Part shown: piece after piece, positions 17,829-25,727 of the stretch
Layout of the letters: each line of letters opens with the position of its first letter
Position numbering within the stretch: position 1 is the first letter of the stretch
Translations under genes and position numbers: made by a program
The notes under the pieces: model-generated
What the model saw: only the letters and a program-made list of their open reading frames with translations
Databases searched by the model: none
What the model was told of the DNA's origin: nothing
NCBI RefSeq assembly: GCF_000378185.1
Contig: NZ_KB899389.1
Location: 1-64,000, forward strand
Origin: Salinimonas chungwhensis DSM 16280
Lineage (GTDB): Bacteria; Pseudomonadota; Gammaproteobacteria; Enterobacterales; Alteromonadaceae
Reading direction: 5' to 3'
Length of the DNA: 64,000 nucleotides

Positions 17829-18509
17829 TTGAGCGCGCAAGAACTTAGTATCAACGAAATGTTTGAAACAATCCAGGGGGAAGGCTTTCATACTGGCGTT
17901 CCTTCCATTTTCATTCGCTTGCAAGGCTGTCCTGTGGGCTGCCCGTGGTGTGATACAAAACATACCTGGACACTGGATGACGCATTTCTGACCACAGCGG
18001 AAACTGTCATGACTAAAACCCGGGAAAGTGAAGCATTTTTTAACACAGCCGGCGCCAGCGTTCTGGCGATGTTCGACACGTATGGATATCAGGCCAGGCA
18101 TGTGGTTATTACTGGCGGTGAGCCCTGTATGTATGACCTGACAGCGTTTACCCGCTTACTGCATGAAAATGGTTACTCTACACAAATAGAAACCAGTGGC
18201 ACCTACGAGATAAAGTGCGTTCCGGAAACCTGGGTAACGGTATCGCCTAAGGTGGATATGAAAGGTGGATTGCCAGTGCTTACCAGCGCGCTTAAGCGCG
18301 CCGATGAAATTAAACATCCGGTTGCCATGCAAAAGCATATTGAGGAACTTGATGTCCTTCTGGAGCGCCTTGACGGGGCGTTTTCCGGCCAGATTTGTTT
18401 GCAGCCCATCAGCCAGCAGCAGCGTGCAACAGACCTTGCAATAAAAACCTGTATCGAGCGAAACTGGCGATTGTCGTTGCAAACCCACAAGTATATCGGC
18501 ATCGAATAG
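17829..18509 (+). CDS. queE: 7-carboxy-7-deazaguanine synthase QueE (radical SAM)
   Basis: 226 residues. Rearranges 6-carboxytetrahydropterin to 7-carboxy-7-deazaguanine. Starts at TTG with AGGGG about 8 bases upstream. Substrate motif NEMFETIQGEGFHTG; the radical SAM cluster motif is CPVGCPWC (C-X3-C-X2-C), followed by DTKHTW. VVITGGEPCMYDL is the GGE-type motif and CLQPISQQ lies near the end. Works with the divergent queC. Confidence 0.96.
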   Translation: MSAQELSINEMFETIQGEGFHTGVPSIFIRLQGCPVGCPWCDTKHTWTLDDAFLTTAETVMTKTRESEAFFNTAGASVLAMFDTYGYQARHVVITGGEPCMYDLTAFTRLLHENGYSTQIETSGTYEIKCVPETWVTVSPKVDMKGGLPVLTSALKRADEIKHPVAMQKHIEELDVLLERLDGAFSGQICLQPISQQQRATDLAIKTCIERNWRLSLQTHKYIGIE

Positions 18510-18536
18510 CCTTAATCGCTTAACAGGAGCTTACGT

Positions 18537-19430
18537 ATGGATTTTGGTCAGTCGTTAAAATATTTTTTTCGGATACTGTTGCCATTATGGCTGCTAATGG
18601 CCGGTCAGGTTCACGCTGCCTTGTGGTCCATCACGTACCCGCGTCCAATCAGCGAAAATGACATGCGCACAGAGTATCCCGTCGCGCTACTCACGCTGGC
18701 GTTGGAGAAAACAGGGGTTAAATATTCGTTATTGCCCTCTGAGCGAATTTTGTTGCAGGGTAAAGCATTGCGCCGCTTAAAGGAAAACAGGGAAGTTAAC
18801 GTGGTATGGAGCATGACTGATGTTCAGCGGGAAAAAGATTTATTGCCCATCCGTATTCCCATTGCAAAAGGCCTGATAGGCTGGCGTGTTTTCTTAAGTA
18901 CCAAAGGTCAGGTCGATAATTTTGGTCAGATAACGTCAAAATCAGGCTTGCGCGCGCAAACCCCGGTACAGGGTGAAGAATGGCCAGATACAAAAATACT
19001 GCAGGCAAACGGGTTTAATGTATTTACCGTTCCAGACTACTTAGACGCTATTGAGATCCTTCAGTCACAACAGGCGAGTTTCTTTCCGCGCTCGGTCATT
19101 GAGGTTATCAGCGAACTGGAAAGTGGCGGATTGCCAGCAGACATCGTGCTCGAGAAACATTTGGCGCTCTACTATCCAACAGCTATGTATTTTTTTGTAA
19201 ATCGGGGGAATCCGACACTGGCCCGATTAATCAGAACCGGCCTTGAGCGTGCAATAGAAGACGGCTCTTTTGACGCGCTGTTCGACTCCTCGTATCAGGA
19301 AACGTTCAAGCAACTGGACCTTGATAACCGAAAAATCTTTATATTGAATAATCCTGCGCTACCCGACGCTACACCTTTAGATGAAAGCGCATTATGGCAT
19401 AAACCGAGCGGAACCAGCGTAAACAACTAG
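18537..19430 (+). CDS. Periplasmic solute-binding-like protein (SBP_bac_3 type)
   Basis: 297 residues with a signal peptide (FFRILLPLWLLMAGQVHA, cleavage near residue 27). The remainder resembles an extracellular solute-binding domain of family 3: GLIGWRVFLS, FFVNRGNPTLARLIRTGLER and AIEDGSFDALF near the C-terminus. No transporter permease or ATPase is next to it, so it may be a sensor domain partner or an orphan. It lies 27 bp after queE and 177 bp before a hybrid kinase. The ligand is unknown. Confidence 0.75.
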   Translation: MDFGQSLKYFFRILLPLWLLMAGQVHAALWSITYPRPISENDMRTEYPVALLTLALEKTGVKYSLLPSERILLQGKALRRLKENREVNVVWSMTDVQREKDLLPIRIPIAKGLIGWRVFLSTKGQVDNFGQITSKSGLRAQTPVQGEEWPDTKILQANGFNVFTVPDYLDAIEILQSQQASFFPRSVIEVISELESGGLPADIVLEKHLALYYPTAMYFFVNRGNPTLARLIRTGLERAIEDGSFDALFDSSYQETFKQLDLDNRKIFILNNPALPDATPLDESALWHKPSGTSVNN

Positions 19431-19607
19431 GCAATCACCAATTGCTACGTCGCGTTTTGACGCTTAGCTGATATGACGAATTATCGCGTATCCGCCGTAA
19501 TTTCAGTGAAAATCTGGCAGAACAGTGTGAATCAGCTATATTGAGGGCAACGTGTTTAATCACGTTGTATTTTGCTGATTAACTCTTTCATTTGGTAGTA
19601 AAAATAG

Positions 19608-21236
19608 ATGCGCCCAGCACCTGAAGCAGAGAACGAGAAAGAACGCCTTGACGCGCTGTATCAACTTGATGTTCTTGATACTGAAGCTGAAGATGTGTTT
19701 GACGATTTTACCCGTATCGCTTCGCAAATATGTGATACCCCCATCGCCCTTATCAGCCTGATAGATGATAAGCGGCAATGGTTTAAATCCAAATTCGGTT
19801 TAAACGCATCGCAAACTAACAAAAATATCGCTTTTTGCAGTCATGCAATACTTCAAGACGAGGTTTTCGAGATCAACGATGCATTAAAAGACGAGCGCTT
19901 TTTTGATAATCCGTTGGTTACTTCTGAGCCATATATTCGATTTTATGCCGGTGCGCCGCTTATTAGCTCGGAAGGGCACGCTGTTGGTACACTGTGCGCC
20001 ATCAGCGATAAACCAAAGTCACTGACTGAGTATCAGCGAGAAACCCTGGCGATATTGGGGCGTGCGGTTATTGATCATCTGGAACTGCGATATAAAAACC
20101 GGCAACTGGCCCTGGTAAGTCAGCGTAAAACTGATTTTCTGTCGACGATAAGCCATGAGCTTCGTACACCACTGAACGCAATAATTACGTTAAACGAACT
20201 AATGCTCGAGGAGGCCAGCGAGACCCCCCTCCCGGAAAAGTTTGTGCAGTACATGAACCACATTAATTATAGCGGCAAGCGGTTGATGGAGCTGGTTAAT
20301 TCTGTACTCGACCTGAACAAAGCTGAAGCGGGTAAGATGGAGTTATCGCCTGTAACTATAGACAGTTCCACATTTTTTGCCTCTATAGAAGGGGTAATGC
20401 GGCCAAAGGCTGAGAACAAGAGCATTGACCTGAGTTTTCATTTGTCTGATGACTTACCGTCAGTTTTGTACGCTGATGAGTCAAAGCTATCTCGCATAAT
20501 CTTTAATCTGCTTGGTAATGCAATTAAGTTTACTTCACAGCACCAGTGGGTGCGTTTAACAGTCTCGTGCGCAGAAGGCTATCTGGTTCTCACCGTCGCT
20601 GATGGCGGAGTGGGTATTGCAAAGCAGGACATGGATGTGTTGTTCGACAAATTTACTCAGGTAGGTCGCCAGAAAGAAATAGAGGGTAGCGGATTGGGGC
20701 TGGCAATTACAAAGGCGCTGGTGGAGCTAATGGAAGGCACTATTGAGCTGGACAGTGAACCTCAAAAGGGGACAACAGTTACTGTTTCATTGCCCCTGAA
20801 GCCAATGGTGGAGAACACCATGCACGAACAGGCGCCGGTGACTCAGGCTGAAAACGCTGGCAGCTACAACACCCAGGCACATATTCTGGTGGTAGAAGAT
20901 AATCTTATCAATCAGGAAGTGGCGAAAGCAGTATTTGAGTCGCTTGAACTGACTATAGATATAGTGGAAAGCGGTGAGCAAGCGGTTCGTCAGACCAAAC
21001 ACACACACTATGATTTGATATTTATGGACTTGAACCTACCCGGTATTGATGGCTGGGAAGCGGTTGAGCAAATCCGGCTACATGATACCCAAACGCCAGT
21101 AGTCGTACTTTCAGCAACAGTCCTTGATACCGGAGAAAGCAAGCTGGCAAGTCGGGGAGTACAGGGCTTTGTCACCAAACCCATTGAGATAACAACGCTG
21201 ATTGATGTATTGGTTAACGTTATCCCGGCGCATTGA
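19608..21236 (+). CDS. Cytoplasmic GAF hybrid sensor histidine kinase
   Basis: 542 residues. Domains: GAF (about 20-165, ending GTLCAISDKPKSL), HisKA with phospho-acceptor His183 (STISHELRTPLNAI), HATPase_c with N-box FNLLGNAIKFT and G-box GSGLGLAITKALVELM, and a C-terminal receiver with Asp474 (IFMDLNLPG) and the conserved Lys in TKPI. There are no membrane helices and no HPt domain, so a separate phosphotransfer partner is needed. The signal is unknown. Confidence 0.93.
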   Translation: MRPAPEAENEKERLDALYQLDVLDTEAEDVFDDFTRIASQICDTPIALISLIDDKRQWFKSKFGLNASQTNKNIAFCSHAILQDEVFEINDALKDERFFDNPLVTSEPYIRFYAGAPLISSEGHAVGTLCAISDKPKSLTEYQRETLAILGRAVIDHLELRYKNRQLALVSQRKTDFLSTISHELRTPLNAIITLNELMLEEASETPLPEKFVQYMNHINYSGKRLMELVNSVLDLNKAEAGKMELSPVTIDSSTFFASIEGVMRPKAENKSIDLSFHLSDDLPSVLYADESKLSRIIFNLLGNAIKFTSQHQWVRLTVSCAEGYLVLTVADGGVGIAKQDMDVLFDKFTQVGRQKEIEGSGLGLAITKALVELMEGTIELDSEPQKGTTVTVSLPLKPMVENTMHEQAPVTQAENAGSYNTQAHILVVEDNLINQEVAKAVFESLELTIDIVESGEQAVRQTKHTHYDLIFMDLNLPGIDGWEAVEQIRLHDTQTPVVVLSATVLDTGESKLASRGVQGFVTKPIEITTLIDVLVNVIPAH

Positions 21237-21248
21237 TGACCAGCTAAT

Positions 21249-21272
21249 CTGAGGGCCGAAAAAAGCCCTCAG
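21249..21272. terminator. Hairpin between hybrid kinase and M56 gene
   Basis: CTGAGGGC and GCCCTCAG make a perfect 8-bp stem around CGAAAAAA, between convergent genes. No T-run follows on the plus strand. Confidence 0.5.
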
Positions 21273-21292
21273 ATCGTTGACGATAAGGTACC

Positions 21293-22453
21293 TTAATTTT
21301 GGGCAGGCGGACTTAGTTTAAAATCCAGCTGGACGAGCAAGTCGGTTTGTCGTTGCGCTTTTCCACCCTGAATGCGAGGCTTATATTGCCACTGAGCAAG
21401 TGCAGTTTTTGCGCTGTCATTAAATATGTTCGCGGGTTTCGACTCGACGATTGTAATATTATCCGTAGCGCCATCTTCGTTGATATCAAACTGCAATGTT
21501 ACGGAACCTTCCTGATTATTTTCAACCGCTTCTGCCGGGTAAACCGGGTCAACCCGTTTAACCGGCATCGCCTCATTAACTTTCTGCATATTCACTGTTT
21601 GCTGCGGCAACTTAGCCAGGACGGTATTGGCACTCAACGCCAGAGCAAGTAGCGAGGATGTAACAGCCAGGGTTTTACTTACTTTGGTAGGTTTGGTTAT
21701 AAAGTTTAAACGTTTGAGCATTGTGCTTTTTCCTCCAAGGGTGGGGTATGAAGTCAGGTGGACTGACGTATGCTCAGCACACTGCACAAGTGCTTTTGCA
21801 TAAAGTTTTCTTTCAGTAAATGTTTTCTGGCGTAAAACGTTATTGTCGCAGGCCAGTTCCTGACTAGTGCGAAAAGAGCGCACACCAAGCCAGATAAAAG
21901 GGTTAAACCAGCATAGAATAAGCAGTAGGAGTGCCAGCGCGTTCCAGATATGATCGCCGTGTTTATAATGTGTGTTTTCATGTTCAAGTATAAGGCGCTG
22001 CTGAGTCGGCTCAAATATGCTATCAAAATCTGTAGGGACAACTATTTTCGGTAAAATTAGTCCAAACAACAGTGGTGTAGAGACGACTTCTGAGACATAA
22101 ACGGGTCGACCAAAACAAGCTGATTTACGCAAAGAGCGAAGAAGCTTAAGGGAGTGGTAGCCGGTGTATAAGGAAAGCACAATTATGCCTGAAATCCAGG
22201 CAATAAATAAACTGTTAACATCCTCCTTGGCTAGTGATGGCGTGACGTTGACCACATAGCGGGCATAGCTGTTAGTAACAACTACAGCGTCTTCTAAAGG
22301 AAGATTGTTAACTATCAACACCAATGGCACCAGAAGCCACAATCGGTACATAAGCCCGATACCTACCCGGACACAGAACATACGCTCAAGGAGAATCAGA
22401 AAAACCAGTGCGATAGATAGCGCGGCTTGCTGATTCACAATCCACTCAATCAT
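21293..22453 (-). CDS. BlaR1-like M56 metallopeptidase fused to a TonB C-terminal domain
   Basis: 386 residues from the ATG of MIEWIVNQQAAL, which overlaps the stop of the upstream blaI-like gene (ATGATTGA); an in-frame ATG 21 bases earlier is less likely. Three N-terminal membrane helices surround an M56 protease domain with the HExxH motif HENTH (about residues 158-162). A further membrane helix near 265-285 leads to a periplasmic TonB-C domain (RVDPVYPAEAVENNQEGSVT, then QWQYKP). There is no penicillin-binding sensor domain, so it is not a beta-lactam sensor like classical BlaR1. It probably cleaves or inactivates the neighbouring repressor in response to an envelope signal; this is inference from BlaR1/MecR1. 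Confidence 0.88.
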   Translation of the reverse strand: MIEWIVNQQAALSIALVFLILLERMFCVRVGIGLMYRLWLLVPLVLIVNNLPLEDAVVVTNSYARYVVNVTPSLAKEDVNSLFIAWISGIIVLSLYTGYHSLKLLRSLRKSACFGRPVYVSEVVSTPLLFGLILPKIVVPTDFDSIFEPTQQRLILEHENTHYKHGDHIWNALALLLLILCWFNPFIWLGVRSFRTSQELACDNNVLRQKTFTERKLYAKALVQCAEHTSVHLTSYPTLGGKSTMLKRLNFITKPTKVSKTLAVTSSLLALALSANTVLAKLPQQTVNMQKVNEAMPVKRVDPVYPAEAVENNQEGSVTLQFDINEDGATDNITIVESKPANIFNDSAKTALAQWQYKPRIQGGKAQRQTDLLVQLDFKLSPPAQN

Positions 22454-22838
22454 TATCGTTTTCCCATTTTTCAATTAGCGCCTTTAGCTCATTTACATCT
22501 TCTTTGGATAGAGAGCCTTCGTTGGCAAAGCCTGCAACCAGCGGAGCAACTTTGCCTTTAAAAAGCCGGGTGACAAAGTTACTTGTCTCTTTTCTGGCGT
22601 ATTCATCACGACCAACTAGTGGATGATAAAGATACTGGCGCTGTTGCTTTTCAAAGCCCAGAACTTGCTTTTTAACTAATCTACTGAGCAGTGTTTTTAC
22701 CGTTTTATCGTGCCAGCTTTTGCGTTTGTTTAAACGTTTTACCACTTCACTGGAAGTTACCGGGTAGTCATCCCAAATGACATCAAGCACATCGAATTCT
22801 GTAGTGGTGATCTCAGGTTTCGCGTCGGACATTGCCAT
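22446..22838 (-). CDS. BlaI/MecI/CopY-family transcriptional repressor
   Basis: 130 residues. A winged helix-turn-helix (about 10-75; TTTEFDVLDVIWDDYPVTSS then KTVKTLLSRLVKKQVL) precedes a C-terminal dimerisation helix region. In the family the repressor is cleaved after a signal from its M56 partner; the partner is the next gene, translationally coupled. Two palindromic operators lie just upstream, so the pair is likely autoregulated. Confidence 0.93.
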   Translation of the reverse strand: MAMSDAKPEITTTEFDVLDVIWDDYPVTSSEVVKRLNKRKSWHDKTVKTLLSRLVKKQVLGFEKQQRQYLYHPLVGRDEYARKETSNFVTRLFKGKVAPLVAGFANEGSLSKEDVNELKALIEKWENDND

Positions 22839-22853
22839 GCAATACTCTCATTT

Positions 22854-22869
22854 GATTACAGTTGTAGTC
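22854..22869. promoter_or_regulatory. Probable BlaI-family operator, proximal
   Basis: GATTACAGTTGTAGTC is an imperfect palindrome (6 of 7 arm positions) with the TACA/TGTA core of BlaI/MecI operators, 15 bp before the repressor start. Confidence 0.65.
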
Positions 22870-22877
22870 TTAGAATT

Positions 22878-22897
22878 TAGATTACACGTGTAATCTA
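22878..22897. promoter_or_regulatory. Probable BlaI-family operator, distal
   Basis: TAGATTACACGTGTAATCTA is a perfect 20-bp palindrome sharing GATTACA with the proximal site 24 bp away centre to centre. Binding by the adjacent BlaI-like repressor is inferred. Confidence 0.75.
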
Positions 22898-22982
22898 AAA
22901 GAGCAAGCTTTTTTTGATTATTTTTCAGACAAACCTGGAAGGTTGGTGGCAAGGTTGTGAGCCGGAAAGGCGCAATGGAATT

Positions 22983-23011
22983 AAAAAAGCCTGGTGCATG
23001 TGACCAGGCTT
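22983..23011 (-). terminator. Intrinsic terminator after the metzincin-like gene
   Basis: On the minus strand, AAGCCTGG-tcacatgca-CCAGGCTT is followed by TTTT, a standard Rho-independent terminator 22 bp after the stop. Confidence 0.85.
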
Positions 23012-23032
23012 CATATCTAAAACATAAAACTA

Positions 23033-25450
23033 CTACTTAATTGTGAGCCTGCGACGAAGACCTATCAGTGCCAGAGATAACAAGCCAGCAATACCCAGCG
23101 AGCCGCCGCCACCGCCGCCAGAGCTACTACCGCCGTCAGAACCGCCGTCGCTACCAGAACCGCCGTCGCCGCCTGAACCGCCGTCGCTACCAGAACCGCC
23201 GTCGCCGCCTGAACCGCCGTCGCCGCCTGAACCGCCGTCGCCGCCAGAACCGCCGTCGCCGCCGTCATCAGAATCATCTTCGGACGTCATTGACTCTATA
23301 AATCCGACCTGTTTGTACAACCGGCTATCACCAAAGGTTATTTTAACGATGGCGTACTCATCATCAACGTCATCAAACATGCCGGCGGGCGCCGATACAG
23401 AAACCGTGGTCTCACCACCATCCTGAGAGACATCATATCCTGGAGTCCAATTAGAGAAAGCATCGGAAATAACGCTGACTTCAATATCATCTTGATCGAA
23501 TGTATCGGTAACTGTTACCTGAGCCTGACCACCATTACTGCCGACCTTACCCACCAGGGTGGATGCCGTGGCGCGAGGAATCGCCTCGAACATGCCTCGC
23601 ATATCCAGGCTCAATGAATAGGTTTCGTTGGTACCTGCCAGGTTGACAAACATACGCAGCAGCTGAGGTTGAATTTCAGTACTCGCTAGCGATTCAATCC
23701 AATCAAAAGAATCAGTATAGTCGTCACTGATTTCAAACGTCAGTTCCCGATTATTTCCAGAGCCTGAAACTGTAACAGTGAGAAATTGCTGAACTGCGTC
23801 TGCCTCTTCATAGGGAATGTCCGCGAATGTACTGCCAGATAACTTAGAAAAGTAAAGGTCGATATCATTATTAGAAATATCTCCATCAGCTACGTAGACA
23901 GGAACGGTGGTTGTAGAACCCGGTTCGGTAGACACGTTAACGTTGTCAACAAAAAAGCCAGCATCACCACGGTATTCCTGCATAACGCGGATAATCGGAA
24001 GAGTGTTGTCTTCTATTTCAATCCAGTTAACAATAACAAGGCATGAACTTGTGGATGCATCAATAGCAACAGAAGATTGAGAGGGGCCCAAGTCAATCAG
24101 GGTACTACCTGTGCCCGAGGTGAAAGTATTCAGGTCTGTACGATACAAATTACAGTTGTAACTGGATCCAATAAGAGTTTGCTTGACCGTCTCCGGCATG
24201 GGCGTCCAGCTTAACGTAACTTCTGAGTCGTTAATCGCCAATGAAGATGAGCTTTTAAGGTTAGTCCCATTCATTGAAAGTTTAGCTGTTTTGCGTAGAA
24301 ACTGGGCGTTATCCGCCGCATCATCCCTACTATCTTCTACACCAATAGTGATACCATCGACCACTTCGTCAGGGTTGGAGAAAAATGCTACGCGCTCTGC
24401 ATCAGCGTCATTACTCGATGCCATAATTGTCGCGGTTTCAGAAGGTTCTAAAAAAGCGTAAGGAAGCGCACCAGGTACTACTTGGTCTAGTGAGCTCCGC
24501 TCATGATTGAGCGCTAAGTTATGGCCAAACGCATGCGCGAGTTTATCACTACTAAACGGCAAATATTTAACGTGTGATTCCTTAACAAATCGCAAGCTTT
24601 GCTCTGCGTTTGCGGGATCGTTGTTGGTTACAACGCGCGTGTTGGCACGGCTATCAAAATTATCTTCAAAATCACTGACATGCATGGTGCTAACAAAATC
24701 GGCTTCGCCGGCTCCAAACTCAGCCTTAGCCATTACGTCATCATTTGCAAAGAACCCACCTTTATCATCAGCAATAAGGTAATAATTGAGAATGCCGACC
24801 GCGACATCGTCTACCCCAGCTTCAGATAGTGCAGTATTAAATACTGCTAAATCTTGCTCAATAATCGACTCTGGTGATACGTCATCACTGGTATCAGAGG
24901 CGACAGCTTCAGCGGCTACATACGAATCTGCAGATATAAAAAATGCCGCACCCGCTGTCTCAGACAATTCCGAAATAGTTTCAGTAACCGTTTGTTTAGT
25001 GTCAATATTTGTAGGGCGTAATGAATGCCACCAGGGCGAAGCAGTTGGTTGTTGAATAGCCGGTATACCTGGCTCTTTACCGGTAACTGTTGACTGATAA
25101 CGAGACAGTGTTCCACCGTTATCAGTCAAACTCAACGATTTCTGTACGCCGTTTTCAAACAACAGCGCGCTAACCGCGTCTCCGCGTTTACGAAAAACCA
25201 GTTTATCTGAGGAGTCAAATGCCTGATAACGGTAAGTTTGACCAAAGCGGTCTGTTGTCTGCGAATCATAAATATAAGCCGTATCATTGATGACAATATC
25301 CTGTTTAAAAGATAATGCCTCTTTTACTTCGGCAAGCGTTATGGATGATACTGACTCCCGTTTCACGGTGTAATCAGGTTGTGCTGAAGCAAATCCGTTT
25401 TGAGAAAACGCCAGAGCGACAGCAAGTGTGAGCGTTGCTTTTTTAAGCAT
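23033..25450 (-). CDS. Secreted metzincin-like protein with lost catalytic Glu and GlyGly-CTERM anchor
   Basis: 805 residues. Signal peptide 1-23 (ASA-QP). Residues 200-400 resemble a reprolysin-type zinc peptidase: zinc motif LAHAFGHNLALNHER (His306, His310, His316), a Met-turn-like TIMAS, then FFSNPD and ADNAQFLR. The usual HExxH reads HAxxH: codon 307 is GCG where Glu would need GAG or GAA. The zinc ligands remain, so binding without proteolysis is possible. Residues 400-720 are beta-rich modules. A (GGDGGS/GGSDGGS) linker then leads to GGGGGGSLGIAGLLSLALIG and RRRLTIK, a GlyGly-CTERM tail cut by rhombosortase before outer-surface attachment. No rhombosortase is in the window. Confidence 0.82.
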   Translation of the reverse strand: MLKKATLTLAVALAFSQNGFASAQPDYTVKRESVSSITLAEVKEALSFKQDIVINDTAYIYDSQTTDRFGQTYRYQAFDSSDKLVFRKRGDAVSALLFENGVQKSLSLTDNGGTLSRYQSTVTGKEPGIPAIQQPTASPWWHSLRPTNIDTKQTVTETISELSETAGAAFFISADSYVAAEAVASDTSDDVSPESIIEQDLAVFNTALSEAGVDDVAVGILNYYLIADDKGGFFANDDVMAKAEFGAGEADFVSTMHVSDFEDNFDSRANTRVVTNNDPANAEQSLRFVKESHVKYLPFSSDKLAHAFGHNLALNHERSSLDQVVPGALPYAFLEPSETATIMASSNDADAERVAFFSNPDEVVDGITIGVEDSRDDAADNAQFLRKTAKLSMNGTNLKSSSSLAINDSEVTLSWTPMPETVKQTLIGSSYNCNLYRTDLNTFTSGTGSTLIDLGPSQSSVAIDASTSSCLVIVNWIEIEDNTLPIIRVMQEYRGDAGFFVDNVNVSTEPGSTTTVPVYVADGDISNNDIDLYFSKLSGSTFADIPYEEADAVQQFLTVTVSGSGNNRELTFEISDDYTDSFDWIESLASTEIQPQLLRMFVNLAGTNETYSLSLDMRGMFEAIPRATASTLVGKVGSNGGQAQVTVTDTFDQDDIEVSVISDAFSNWTPGYDVSQDGGETTVSVSAPAGMFDDVDDEYAIVKITFGDSRLYKQVGFIESMTSEDDSDDGGDGGSGGDGGSGGDGGSGGDGGSGSDGGSGGDGGSGSDGGSDGGSSSGGGGGGSLGIAGLLSLALIGLRRRLTIK
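23118..23271. repeat. 18-bp tandem repeat encoding the Gly/Asp/Ser linker
   Basis: About eight units with period 18 bp on the pattern GAACCGCCGTCGCCGCCT, alternating with a CGCTACCA variant. On the coding strand each unit gives GGDGGS or GGSDGG-like hexapeptides. Slippage would change linker length in frame. Confidence 0.8.
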
Positions 25451-25690
25451 AATAATTCCTTTCCTAATTGCTAATGTCCAACCATCAACAACCCATTTTT
25501 ATGGTATTGCCGTTTATATCAGTCAAAAATCGGAAAAGATCACAGTTTTGCTAATGATTTTGTATGATGATGGAAACAGCATTGTTAGTTTTGCTAACGG
25601 GTTCAATCATCCTGACTGAAATCGATGGTTATTTGGATAGTGTAACTGACTTTGGGGAAGATAGCATGAGCAGAAATAATGGTGATGATT

Positions 25691-25721
25691 CAGCAGCGAT
25701 AATTGACCATTATCGCTGCTG
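25691..25721 (-). terminator. Perfect hairpin right after asnB
   Basis: CAGCAGCGATAAT and ATTATCGCTGCTG form a perfect 13-bp stem around TGACC, 7 bp after the asnB stop. No U-tract follows on the minus strand, so termination is likely but not classical. Confidence 0.55.
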
Positions 25722-25727
25722 TCAGAA

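Noticed and set aside
23118-23271. Considered as a CRISPR-like array because of regular 18-bp repeats
   Set aside because: No spacers, repeats are contiguous and encode a low-complexity linker.
23065-23426. Several long frames rich in Pro, Arg or Ala opposite the Gly-rich linker
   Set aside because: Artefacts of the GC-rich 18-bp repeat read in other frames; the signal-peptide to GlyGly-CTERM frame is clearly the real one.
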